The notes beneath the pieces are model-generated. The model was not told where the DNA came from and ran no database searches. It saw only the letters and a program-made list of their open reading frames with translations. The position numbers and the translations under genes were made by a program. A stretch of 64,000 nucleotides of DNA from Podarcis raffonei (taxonomy: Eukaryota; Chordata; Lepidosauria; Squamata; Lacertidae), in assembly GCF_027172205.1 (NCBI RefSeq), contig NC_070614.1, positions 33,098,001-33,162,000 on the forward strand, read 5' to 3'. Positions within the stretch are counted from its first letter, which is position 1; each line of letters starts with the position of its first letter. This document shows positions 44,001 through 54,974 of this stretch, one piece after another.

Positions 44001-47000
44001 TGCGGGGACTTCCGGAGGCGGCGCAAAACCGTGATGGCGGACCTCTTCGAGCTCTGAAGAGGGGCACCGCAGAAAAGGGTTGCTCGCGACGGCGCAGCGG
44101 CAACCCATCAAGATAAACCACGGGCAGAGTGAGTCCGTGGCCGTGGGACCCGGCGGGCACCTGGAGCGACCCCGAAATCACAAAAGGAACCCCGTAAGGG
44201 GCTCCGGAGTGAAGGAGGGGGAGCGGTGCTGTGGGTTCATCGCTCTTTCTGCGGAGGCGAAGCCGCGCGGCTGTCACGGATGAGCGCTGACCTTTCTTCC
44301 AAGAAACATCGGGCTGAAACATCAAACCCGTGAGTAAGGACCTAAGATTCTACAAATCAAATCGGAAAATTTGGCTAAAAACGGGAGACGAGAAAGAGGA
44401 AGTCCGTCTTCCGACACTGCTTTCAAGATCAAAGCAGACGGTCTAAAGAGCGGAAAGCGCTGTGAACAGGGAAGCTTTGAAGCTTTAAATCGGGACTTTC
44501 GTGCACATTTGAATTTTATTTTTAAAGAATAAATACAGCATAAAATTGACCTGGAGCGGACACCCCAAGGGCAAGGGAAGACTCTAACCCCAAATTCCCG
44601 GGTGGCCGGGTAAAGTTGTTTAAACTGCGGAACTGTTGCAAGCTTCCAGATACTTTTGTAACTGGATAGTGTAATTTTGAGCTCACCTAGCTGAAGTGGA
44701 TACAATTGCAGGCACCTTGCTGGAACTTTGTTATATGTTTAAAAGGGCTCTGCAGGACCTTTCTTTTAGCGTGCTGGAACTAATTTGCTTTTAAAATTGT
44801 TTTTAAAGTTGGAACAAAGAGACTTTAATTGCGGAAAGTTACCTCCTTCTTACTAAAACTTTGGTGGCACTCCCCCTAGAGGACATTGGGAATATAGAGG
44901 CCTGGGAAAGTTTCTCTGTTTACCTTCTCTCAATAGACTGTTTTTAATTCTGGACTTGCCTTTCCCATGGGATTACAACACTTGACCTTGAACGTTGACT
45001 GATGAGTGGCACAGGAAAGACAAGAGCAGCCAAAGCTAAGGAAGCTAAGGAGAAAGAGAAAGCAAAAAAGCAAGCACAGCTTTTGCAAACAACTTTAACT
45101 CAGGGACGTAGATTATCAGTTCCAGCTGTGCTTGCGACACAAAAAGTAGAAACCGAAAAGCCTGAAAAATCTGAAGAGGAAGATATGGCAGCAGGAGGAG
45201 CTGAGGCAGTACTGAAACAAGTTTTGGAACAATTGTCAGCAATAAATCAAAAAATTGATAACCAATCAACAAAAATTGACCAAGCAACATCCTCGATCCA
45301 GAAATTGACAGATCAGGTTTCCCAACATACCCAAGCAATTGAAAAATTGCAAGGAGCAACAGAAGAGAATCGTAAACTGGCAGGGGAAGCCGTTCAAATT
45401 GCAACATCAGCTAAAAAAGAAGTCGAGGAAGTTAAAGCGGAAGTCAAGCCTCTTCATAAACAGATAGGGGACCAACAAACCTATCTCTCGTTGGTGGAAT
45501 TGAAAAATCGCGAGACCAACCTCAGACTAAGGGCAGTCCCAGAAATTGAACAAGAAGATTTGAAAGGACTTTTGATAACAGAGTTTACAAAGTTCTGGGA
45601 CTTAAAAGAAGAAATTGATTTCAAAATTGTATCGGCTTTTCGGTTGGGAAGATTAGTAAGAAAAGATAGATCCAGAGACTGCTTAATAGCTTTGAGATCA
45701 AGGGAGGAGAGAGACAAAATACTAGGCCTACACTTCAAAAACTCAATTGTGATACAAGAGAAAAGGGTGGAAATTTACCGAGATATTCCTAAACAGTTAT
45801 TGGACTTGAGAGCCACCTAATCAGATTTGGCTAAGTTGCTGAGACTCAACACAATTCCTTACAGGTGGGAGTTCCCACAAGGGCTATCATTCACTTACAA
45901 ACAGAAGAAGGTTAAAATAAGATCACCAGAGGACTTACAAAAGTTCCAGCACGATCACGGAGAAGACCTCCAAAAAGAAGCAGCAGCTAATTGGCCTATA
46001 CCCAACCCAGGTGGAGCAATACCTGCACCTTCGGAACCAGAGGAGAAAGAAGATACACCGCTCTAGGTGTAGCAGAATAGTTCAGGATGTCTCTGCGGCT
46101 ACTCAGTTGGAATATAAATGGCGGAAATTCCCCGGAGAAAAGAAGGAGGTTATTTCACATATTGAAGAAAGAACAATTGGACATTATTTGCCTACAAGAA
46201 ACCCATGTGACCAGGCTCCACAGGAAGGTTTTGGTAAATAAAAGATTAGGCCAAGAATTTATTTCGTCTGACAAAGTAAAGAAAAGAGGAGTGGTGATCT
46301 ACGCTAAGGAGAGCCTGATACCCAAATTTCTATTTAAGGATGAACAAGGAAGAATTTTGGCAATTGAAATTCAAACCCAAGGAGAAAAAATATTGATATT
46401 AGGAATTTATGCCCCAAATGACGGGAAATCAGAATTTTTCAAGAAGCTGCATGAGACGTTGCTGGACTATCTGGATTATGCTAACATCATAATGATGGGA
46501 GATATGAATGGAGTGGTGTCTACACATATGGATAAGTCTTACAACCAAAACTTAACATCAGACGGCAGACTGCCCAAAACTTTTTTCGAACTGACTGACA
46601 ATCTGGATTTGATCGACATATGGAGGACAAAGAACCCCCTAGGTAAAGAAGGAACTTTTTTCTCTGAGGCCCACCTGTCTTGGTCAAGGATCGACCAAAT
46701 CTGGACCTCCAGGGGGCTGGCACCCAAGACTAAAAAGGTGGAAATCTGCCCAAAAACATGCTCCGACCACAACGCCTTGAAAATAGAACTTAGATTAACT
46801 CAACCCGGTTCCTTCAGATGGAGAATGAATGACACACTACTAAGAGATCAAGAGATTGTGAAAAAGGCCCAAAAAACATTAAAGGACTATTTTGAGATAA
46901 ATCTGAATACTACAGTTGAAAAAAGAACGATCTGGGACGCAAGCAAAGCTCTTATGAGAGGGTTTCTGATACAACAGAATTCAATCAAGAAAAAACTCTG

Positions 47001-50000
47001 GAACGGAAAGAAGGACAAAATATTGGAGAAAATACACCAAGGAGAAAAAAAACTGAGAACCAAACCAAAGTCCAAGGAGGTGCTGAGAGAAATTAAATTC
47101 CACCAAGCAGAATACTCAAAATTGATTAATCAGGAGATTGAATGGAAAATAAAACAGATGAAGCAAAGATCTTTTGAATCAGCAAATAAATGTGGAAAGC
47201 TGCTAGTTTGGCAGCTGAAAAAAAGACAAAAGCTAAACACGATAACAAATCTAGAGATTGATGGAAGGATCGTACAGAAACCAGAAGAAATTAGGAGGTG
47301 CTTCCACAGATACTTCAAAGAACTGTATGCACAGGGGCCCCAGAAAGAATCAGAGATAGATCAATTTTTAAAGATAAATGGACTATCAAAAATAACTCAA
47401 GATAAAAGATCAATCTTGAACTCTACAATAACCTCACAGGAAATTGAAGGTGCCATTCAGAATATGCAACTAGGCAAATCTCCAGGCCCGGATGGACTTA
47501 CCTCCAAATATTACAAGGTTCTGAAGGACTATTTGATACAACCTTTGTTGGAGGTATGTAACCAGATTATGGATGGGAAGAGGGCACCAGAAACGTGGAA
47601 AGAAGCCTTCATCACATTGATACCTAAGTCAGAATCTGAAAAGACTCAGCTTAAAAACTACCGTCCCATCTCACTCCTAAATGTGGATTACAAAATATTT
47701 GCAGACATTTTGGCAAATAGACTTAAAAAAGTCTTAAATGAAGTAATTCATAAAGACCAAGCTGGCTTTCTCCCTGGTAGACATTTATATGAGAACATTA
47801 GAAACATCATTGACATTTTAGAACTTTTGCAGACTAACAGGAACACAAGGGCGGTGTTAATCTTTATTGATGCGGAGAAAGCATTTGACAACATATCTTG
47901 GATGTTTATGAAGAAGAACTTGGAAGGGATGGGAGTGGGACGGGGGTTTGAGAATGGATTACATGCAATCTATTCAGAACAAAAAGCTAAATTAATAGTG
48001 AACAATGTGGTGACGGAGGAATTTAAAATTGAAAAAGGGACACGACAAGGGTGCCCTCTATCCCCTCTGTTATTTATTTCAGTCCTGGAGGTGCTATTGA
48101 ATATGATCAGAGAGGACCGGTTGGTACAAGGGATAGAGGTCGGAGTGAAACAATATAAACTGAAAGCTTTTGCAGATGACCTAGTTTTGACACTGCAGGA
48201 GCCAGAATCCAGTACAAAAAGAGTTCTCGAACTTATATCTGAATTTGGTCGGGTGGCGGGATTTAGGTTGAATAAACAAAAAACTAAGGTTCTGACCAAA
48301 AATTTAACAATTACAGAAACAGAGGGGTTTCAGAGAGAAACAGAACTGAATGTGGTTAAAAAAGTGAAATACCTTGGGATCTATTTGTCCTCCAAGAATT
48401 TGAATTTATTTAAGGATAATTATGAGAAATGTTGGTTGGAAGTTAAAAAGGATTTAGAAATTTGGTCAAGATTGAAACTTTCCTTGTTGGGAAGAATTGC
48501 AGCTATAAAAATGAATGTGTTGCCGAAAATGTTATTTTTGTTTCAAACCTTACAGATCGTGGACAGAGTGGATTGCTTTGGAAAATGGCAGAAGGATATA
48601 TCTAGATTTATCTGGCAGGGCAAAAAGCCCCGAATAAAGTTTAAAATATTAACAGATTCGAAAGAAAGAGGGGGGTTTGCCCTGCCGGACTTGAGGTTGT
48701 ATTATGAAGCTGCAGCCTTCTGCTGGCTGAAAGATTGGTTTTTGTTGGAAAACACCGATGTCCTAGATCTGGAAGGTTTTAATAATGCTTTTGGATGGCA
48801 CGCATACCTATGGTACGACAAGGTTAAAGCACATAAATTGTTTAAAAGCCACATTGTCAGAAAAGCAATTTTTGCAGTCTGGATGAAATATAAAGACTTA
48901 CTAGAGAGTAAAACTCCGAGGTGGCTATCACCAGTGGAGGCCAAGGCCCGAAAAAGACCCAATATGGAGGCCTATTGGCCGAAATATTGGGAATTGACTG
49001 AAAAAATTGGAGACAATTGGAAGTTGCAGAGCCAGGACAAACTAAAAAATAAGGTGCGAGATTGGCTACATTATGCTCAAATTCAAGAGGTTTTCAAAAT
49101 GGACAAAAAAGTTGGTTTCCAGGTGGAAAAGTCGAAACTAGAGACAGAATTGTTAGAACCAAAGACAAAGCTGTTATCTAGAATGTATAACTTGCTGCTT
49201 ATGTGGAATTTACAGGATGAGACAGTTAAATCTGCTATGATTAAATGGGCACAGGATGTTGGACACAACATTATGTTTGAAGACTGGGAAAGGTTATGGA
49301 ACACCGGAATGAAATTCACGGCCAGTACGGCCTTGAAGGAAAACATTATGAAAATGATATACCGGTGGTACATGACCCCAGTCAAGTTAGCTAAGATACA
49401 TCACCTGTCTGACAATAAATGTTGGAAGTGTAAGGAAGCAGAGGGGACTTTCTTTCACCTCCAACACTGTTATTGAACATGATGAGCTTTAGAAAGTGAT
49501 GGATCTGTATTCAGAGAATCCAAAGAAAGGAAGAACTAGGTCTTTGAAATGATTTCACTGAGCTTTACAAAGGGCTATCATACTACATTTATATTTGTTG
49601 TGATTCTATATTTCTAGTAGCCTTCATTTGTCCCAATTTTTACTTTCACTGTTATTATAATGAAGCTAGCATTAACTATCCAAATGGATTCATAGGGACT
49701 TCCGGGTTGGCGCCATTGTTTAATGGCGGATTCCCTCCGAGCTCCGGAGGGAATCGGCTCCGTAGCGTCTGGGTCTGGCCGCTGCGGCGAAGCGGGGACC
49801 CTTAAAATCACAGGCGCGGATGCCTGTGAACACAGAGACTCGGCGGGCACCATTTGCGCCCCCCCAATCCGCGACGGAGCCTTTTTAAAGGCTTCGGAAC
49901 GGAGGCAGGGTGAGGCGTGGTGCTGAGAGTACTCCCTCGCCTACGGAGTGAAGCCGCAAGCCATTGACAGAGAGCGCCAACTTCTTCCAAGATCGACTGG

Positions 50001-51844
50001 ACTCTAAAATAGTAACCCGTGAGTAATACGGAGATTGGGACTTTAAAAAAAAAATTTAATTTTGAATTTGGAACGAGCGGGAAGGGGCTAAAAAGGAAGT
50101 CACCCCCCCCTCTTTGTAAACAAGTTAAAGCAAAGGACTGGGCAACCAAGGTCGAGAGAACCTGTTTTCTAGTGAAAAGATCTTGATTTCACGGTTTTGA
50201 CACTATAAGGATTCACTGGAGGATAAAAAGAATTTGGGGACTGGAATTTCACCCCCCCCGAGACCCGGGAACGTCCCAAGAGAAAGTCTGTTGCATGGAA
50301 GATTTTGACAGCTGTCAAGAGAGCTGCTAGTCAGCTAGTTGCCAGCTGGAAAAAGAGAACATTGTTTCTGCTGTTTTTGTTGGTTCATCTGGTATAACTT
50401 TGTTGAAAACAACGAGGACTGATACAAAATAACTGGACTTTTGGTTTCGAGCTGAAAGGAACATTAAGGAACTAAAATCCCCCTAGAGGGGTAATAGGGA
50501 TACTACACTACAAAAATGACTGGAGTATGTAAATTCCAAGCAGAACTGGACAGAGCGCTCGTTCTCTTGGGAAATTTGAAAGATGAATACAATGTTATGT
50601 CTACAAAGATATCACTACTACACCGGTCAGTAAACAACAGTTTTGAGCTGGATAAAGATTTGAAACAGGAAGCCTACTCAACTGAACAAATAAATGAAAC
50701 TGAAAGTGCAGAAATGATGGAGCAAGGTGTTGTTTTTGAAGAAAATGAAGGAGAAGCAGGAGACGTGCAGGAGCTAAAGGAGAGTTACAATATGAGGCCT
50801 GACATGATGATAAAAAAGGATAATAAAAATTGGATGCGGAAAGCCTGGTCTGAATGGGAGCCTGGAAAATGGAGAGATCTCCCTTGGAGGAGATCTGAAG
50901 ACCTGAGGATTATAAATCTGCGGAAGGTGAAAGCTGGAGCCTTGGGGACATCTGGATCTGTAAGAAATTTGAAACAAAAGTTGGAGCCCCCCATAGGCTT
51001 TGCTTTTAAGTATGGAAGACTGGCTGGAAGCAACAAGGACTCTGCTGGTCCGGAGCCCCTTCGAGACTTGGGGTTTAACATTAAGGACCATCAAAGAGAC
51101 CGGCAGAAAGGAACTGAGAGAGATAAAAGGGCCTCAGATGTGAGGTCTCCAGGTTAAATAAATAACACAAAGACTGATGGACATTGGTCGGGGATTGGAA
51201 CCGGGAAAAGGGTGGGTGGAGGTTGGGAATCCAAAGGGCACATAAGGATAATTTGTTTTCTTTTTTAATTTTTAATTAGTGGTAAGGAAATTGGGTAAAT
51301 CGTGGAAGGGAAATTTTGGTCGACTTTAGGAAAAAGGTCTAAGAATAGCTAATGAGGTATAAGTATTGATGTGTGTTTTAAATAAGGTAAAATTGGTTTC
51401 TTCTTTTTTAAATTAATTGAAAATAAGATTGTTAAAAATAAATGGAGGAAATGGAAAAAAGGAAGTAAAGTAAAAAATGGTATGTTAGAATAAATGTATA
51501 AGTTAAGGTAAAGAAATAAGTTAAGGACTTGCTGAACTGACAACTTAAATTGGAATACAAGAAGGGGAGGGGTGAGGAAGTCTGAGAAATAAGGTTAAGA
51601 ACGATAACTTTATGTGTTTTTTCTATTTTTCTTTTGTTGTTTAATTTTGTTATGTATTTTTGTATTTTTCTTTTGTTCTGTTTATTTTTTGTTCTTGTTT
51701 GTTTTTTGAAAATGCTAATAAATATTATTAAAAAAAAACCCAAATGGATTCATAAATATAAGAACAGCATAAAACAGAAAGAACACCAAAATATTTAAAG
51801 TGAATGGTTTTCAAAATTTTGGTTCATTTATGAGCTTGCGTAAA

Positions 51845-51929
<85 letters not shown>

Positions 51930-53997
51930 GAGTGTTGTAATAACCTGCCATGGCTGCACTTTCTGAAACACCAATCTCCAATCTTCTAACAACCTTCTAT
52001 GCTTCAGTCTCAATCTGTATAGGTCATGCAAAGCATGTGCCACGGCATAGACAGCATTGTAGACACTGTAACTATGGCCAGTCATCTTCATTTCAAACAA
52101 AATACCAGGAATGCTCTCCAGCTTCTCCTCCCCAGTGCATGTTTCCTTTTCATCTTCCTCCTGCTTCTTTAATGAACAGCTGAATGCCTGTTCCCAGAAG
52201 TCCTGGATAAATCCATCTCCTTTCACCCCAAAAGGCTTTATCTCCTCAATAAACTTTTGAAAGCCAGGTGGCTGATTTGAGTGAGCAGTGAAAGATATGG
52301 AACCATGGAAGGTTTGCATATCCCACGTCTTCTGAATGGACACTGATGTGAAATCCCAGTGGGATGTAACAATCCACACTTTACCGAGAGGAGGCCATGA
52401 CACATAAGATGTTGCAAATAGAAATATCCTTATAATCTGAAAAGATGGAGGTTCTCCATATACAAAGAATACATTGACTTTTGTGTCAATGAGAACTTCA
52501 TAGGGTTTCAAGTTTTCTAAAAGCATGTCAATCATATTCTCCACATAGCTCCATGTTGGCAGTCTTATTATGAAAGCATAACATATGCCATTCTGGGAAA
52601 GCATTGGCACCATTGTTTGTAAAAACCTGTCCCCTTTATCATCATTCACAGCACCAACCCCAACCCATTTCCATCCAAAATGCTGAAGTAATCTCACAAC
52701 TCCCATTTGCTGGTAGGATTCAGTTGGGACCATTTGGTACAGAAAAGGGAATAGCATTTTGGAACCTTTTAATGGCAAGAAAGATCCGTAAGGGAGCTGA
52801 AATAAAATAAAAGAATATTGGAATTAATCTTGTACCATAAAATTATAGAGTTTTAATAGATAGCATTTATCCAAGTGCCATACATGTATGCAAACAAACA
52901 AACAAACAAACAAACAAACAAACATATATGTTAACATTTTGATTTACAAATGCAAGCAAAAGGAATTTCTGGAGTTTTGTATCACAAGCCAGGCATTGGG
53001 CTGGAGTGGAATAATCGCAGGGATGGTTTGGCCTGTTTCAGATAACTGAACTATTACTATCTAGAAAAAGACTAGAGGGGCATGCCCAGCCCTAGCAGCT
53101 GATGAACAGTAATTGAGTAAAGTTTTCATACGAGCTGTGAGTCCACCTGCAGTTTTCATAATCAAGACTCAATTTAAACAATCTGCTTACCAAAATATCA
53201 CTAGGAGCATGGTCAAAACTATATTCATAAGAGCAAGATACTATGCCATATGTGCATGCTTCATACCCTCATACACACAGCTTACCTGTGGAGTTTTGTG
53301 GGTGGCTGAAATGAAAGCCATATTGACAGAGATCTCAGAGAAACATCCTCCAATGATAGCTATCAATTGGTTCTGCTTGTCACAACTGAAATTGGGAACA
53401 AACTTCTTTTGTGTGGAAAGCAGGCTCAGTGTAGCCTTATAAGTCATTCTTGCAGTCATGTAACTATTGAGGATACGGATACCCAGAGAGACGTTTGGCA
53501 AGATGTTGGGATTCTCATTGATCTCTTTGACAGCAAATGCTAAGGCCAGGATGTGCTGGTAGTTCTTAGGCACTGAACTGTAATAAAGGTGACACCTGTT
53601 TAATAAATTCACCACCACCACAACAAAATGCATTTGTACTCTTCAGCATCTTTTATCCAAATGTTTCCGAGATGGTGGCAAACTTTAGAACCACTTTAGA
53701 AAATAATAGACCTAAAAAGAATTGAGATTTAAAATACGTTTTGTAGACTGAAAGTGAAAGAAAACAGAATTTGTCTTACACAGGTTCATCGACCCAGATC
53801 TGTGTAGGTTCTTCCTTGAAACTGAGGCTACCATAGTTTAAGAAGACTTGGGAAACCATCTCCCCAATGATGAGGTCACCCGGTTGGTAAAATTCATGAG
53901 GAATAGGGAGGGGATCATCATATATGCTGCAGTTAATGGAATACTTCTTGCATACAGCATGAGACAGAAGTACAAGCAGCAACACCACCATAAGCAT
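40193..53997 (-). CDS. VMN2R: V2R-4: vomeronasal type-2 receptor, six exons, L1-filled intron 3
   Basis: Exons on the minus strand: 1 = 53780-53997, 2 = 53286-53577, 3 = 51945-52796, 4 = 42443-42670, 5 = 41983-42109, 6 = 40193-41082. They total 2607 bp and predict 868 aa. Each exon is open with GT-AG borders and the same phases as V2R-3. Intron 3 is about 9.3 kb, against about 0.7 kb in V2R-3, because it holds a non-autonomous L1 relative, a truncated L1 and a near-identical repeat that includes the first 46 bp of exon 4 with its acceptor. That extra acceptor (49504) would be met before the real exon 4 and could trap splicing. A stop replaces the glutamine codon four residues before the V2R-3 end, which is probably harmless. 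About 440 bp of the conserved 5' flank is missing next to exon 1. The coding capacity is intact; whether it is expressed correctly is uncertain. Confidence 0.85.
41340..41980 (+). mobile_element. Old L2 relic in V2R-4 intron 5, with a second L2 tail inside
   Basis: It matches the relics in V2R-1 and V2R-3 but lacks their middle. At about 41690-41815 it instead contains another L2 3' end (GAGCCACCCAGAGTGACTGG and GATGGGCGCGGTG, then AATAATAAATTA). The ancestral tail then resumes and ends beside the exon 5 donor. Confidence 0.65.
42861..44005 (+). mobile_element. L1-D copy 1: 5' part of a non-autonomous L1 relative
   Basis: Starts GGGACTTCCGGGTTGGCGCC directly after the target sequence CCAAATGGATTCATA (42846-42860) in V2R-4 intron 3. 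It is the same as 49695-50839 apart from one base seen near 43583. It stops where L1-C begins, so the remainder of this copy is absent. It holds the 5' UTR and the first about 105 codons of the 213-aa frame. Confidence 0.88.
45002..46066 (+). pseudogene. L1-C ORF1p with one in-frame stop
   Basis: The reading frame opens [20 protein letters not shown], then a coiled coil with [10 protein letters not shown]-type heptads and an RRM-like part ([39 protein letters not shown]). It meets TAA at 45818-45820 after LLDLRAT, where L1-B has TAC. The same frame continues to 46066 ([18 protein letters not shown]). The single nonsense change removes about the last 80 residues, including part of the C-terminal RNA-binding domain. 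Confidence 0.85.
46087..49460 (+). pseudogene. L1-C ORF2p, open but C-terminally truncated
   Basis: About 1124 codons are open, from [20 protein letters not shown]. The endonuclease motifs ([23 protein letters not shown]) and reverse transcriptase motifs ([49 protein letters not shown] near residue 695) are intact. The frame is cut at [14 protein letters not shown], so the last quarter of the cysteine motif and about 125 residues are missing. Apart from the truncation it looks as young as L1-A. Confidence 0.88.
49459..49504 (-). pseudogene. Partial duplicate of V2R-4 exon 4 (first 46 bp plus acceptor)
   Basis: Bases 49459-49504 repeat 42625-42670, the 5' end of V2R-4 exon 4 on the gene strand, together with the upstream acceptor region. 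The copy reads [15 protein letters not shown], then runs straight into L1-C antisense sequence and has no donor of its own. It lies between exon 3 and the real exon 4, so it is a possible cryptic terminal exon or splice decoy if the arrangement is real. Confidence 0.85.
49695..51739 (+). mobile_element. L1-D copy 2: complete 2.05-kb non-autonomous L1 relative
   Basis: A full element with an L1-type 5' UTR (gccgctgcggcgaagcgggg and acccgtgagta are shared with L1-B), one ORF (50516-51157), an L1-type 3' UTR with TGCTGAACT and GGAATACAA landmarks also in L1-B, AATAAA near 51717 and a poly(A) tail. There is no endonuclease or reverse transcriptase sequence. The target duplication CCAAATGGATTCATA is at 49680-49694 and 51741-51755 (and again at 42846-42860). 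By structure it should depend on the ORF2p of related L1s. It sits sense-opposite to V2R-4 in intron 3. Confidence 0.85.
50516..51157 (+). CDS. L1-D ORF, 213 aa, unknown function
   Basis: The ORF of the non-autonomous L1 relative, starting [21 protein letters not shown] do not recognise it as an ORF1p: there is no RRM-like block and no RWEFPQG-type C-terminal motif. The first about 60 residues have a heptad pattern ([20 protein letters not shown], then ISLLHRSV) and may coil. An acidic stretch follows ([19 protein letters not shown]), then a basic, tryptophan-bearing second half ([20 protein letters not shown]) and a charged tail. It may be a remodelled ORF1 or a captured sequence. Being open over 213 codons beside a perfect target duplication suggests youth rather than proven selection. 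Confidence 0.55.
   Translation: MTGVCKFQAELDRALVLLGNLKDEYNVMSTKISLLHRSVNNSFELDKDLKQEAYSTEQINETESAEMMEQGVVFEENEGEAGDVQELKESYNMRPDMMIKKDNKNWMRKAWSEWEPGKWRDLPWRRSEDLRIINLRKVKAGALGTSGSVRNLKQKLEPPIGFAFKYGRLAGSNKDSAGPEPLRDLGFNIKDHQRDRQKGTERDKRASDVRSPG
51845..51933. repeat. (GA)n(GAAA)n microsatellite after V2R-4 exon 3 donor
   Basis: A compound repeat: about 23 GA units, then about ten AAAG units, next to the exon 3 donor. The added AAAG block is not seen in V2R-1 or V2R-3. Confidence 0.95.
51945..52796 (-). CDS. VMN2R: V2R-4 exon 3 (mosaic ligand-binding exon)
   Basis: The exon has 852 bp, 284 codons, no gaps, and starts [14 protein letters not shown]. Residues 1-58 and 135-284 of the exon are almost identical to V2R-1 and V2R-3. 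The middle (about 52393-52620, exon residues 59-134) is clearly different: [18 protein letters not shown] and [19 protein letters not shown], with [11 protein letters not shown] in place of [11 protein letters not shown]. Parts of this block resemble V2R-5 ([19 protein letters not shown]). The change falls in the ligand-binding lobe, so ligand choice may differ. Confidence 0.9.
52899..52924. repeat. (CAAA)n in V2R-4 intron 2
   Basis: Seven or so CAAA units in intron 2, not present in the paralogues. Confidence 0.85.
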
Positions 53998-54624
53998 GAT
54001 CCTGTCAAAAACGTTTCACCTCCAAATGTACATTCTCATGTTTACATCTAAAGTGACAAAATCAGTTGATGGGAAACATGCTCCAACATGTATATGGGAA
54101 ATAATCATAAAAGAAAATGAAAGAGTCCTGCCTATGCCTATATTCAGTGCTCAAGAATACAAGGTATTTATATGTTCTTTTCCAGATTCTGATTGTTGAT
54201 CTTGCTGAAGACATCTGTCCCTCCATTGTTTCAGAGGATGGATACCGGCAATTTTGACAATGATTGGTGTGATTAAAATCTCCCCTGTGTACTGATGTTC
54301 CTTGAAGTTGTGCCCTGAATAACAAAAGTACTATGTGTATTTTTCTACCTAAACTCTACAGCTATATTTTCTTTTCTGAGAGGTAACAAATGGCCAGTGG
54401 CCCTTAGCCAGAAAGTACACTCCTTTTATCCTGGACTTGAGTTAAATCCACATAACAGACAACTCACTTAAAGGCCAGGAAATCTAAGGTTCATTGTTAC
54501 TATGATGGAAATATATTTTTTATTAGAAGTCTTCAAATTCTTGTTTGTCTTATTTATTGTTTTCGTTACTATAATTTTTAAATTATTTACAGTATTTATT
54601 TATGCAATACTATATATGTTTGTT
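53998..54624 (-). promoter_or_regulatory. 5' flank of V2R-4 with a 440-bp deletion
   Basis: The first 52 bp upstream of the ATG match V2R-3. The sequence then jumps at about 54050 to what lies at about 34907 in V2R-3, leaving out some 440 bp that V2R-1, V2R-2 and V2R-3 all keep. The remainder matches. If the core promoter lies in the missing piece, V2R-4 expression would be changed. Confidence 0.6.
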
Positions 54625-54838
54625 CATTTCTTCATCACATTTTACATACTACTTTTATCTGCCAAGAATCTCACTGTGGTGCACATAGTTTTTCTCCCCC
54701 CATTTCATCCTCACAACAGCATGGTGAGGTAGTGCTCCAAGGTTCCCCAGTGAGCTTTATGGCTGACTAGGGATTCGAACCCTGCTCTCACAGTTCCTAG
54801 TCCAACACCTAACCATTACACCACACCGTGTGCACATT
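54625..54838 (-). mobile_element. MIR-like tRNA SINE in V2R-4 5' flank
   Basis: Co-duplicated copy with GGGATTCGAACCCTGCTCTC and a short internal deletion after GTGAGGTAG. Confidence 0.7.
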
Positions 54839-54974
54839 GAAAACTTCAGGAAGAAAGGAAGAAAAATCTTCAGCCCTACGAGTTTATATATTCTAAATTT
54901 CGACTGTGTGTATGTTTCAACAATTCCTAGGGGTTTCGCTTTGACAAAAAGCACACATACTGTATGGTTGCATG

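Larger units (their letters stand above)
44004..49460 (+). mobile_element. L1-C: L1 inserted in L1-D copy 1, 3' end missing
   Basis: Begins GGACTTCCGGAGGCGGCGC within L1-D copy 1. It has a 5' UTR of about 1 kb (44004-45001), ORF1 and most of ORF2. At 49460 it stops inside the C-terminal cysteine motif and the sequence switches, with a 2-bp overlap (CT), to V2R-4 exon 4. There is no 3' UTR or poly(A), so the end is a rearrangement or assembly joint, not normal L1 insertion. It is a close relative of L1-B. Confidence 0.9.

Noticed and set aside
43682-44116. 144-codon frame as a separate gene
   Set aside because: It is the first half of the L1-D ORF running into the L1-C 5' UTR.
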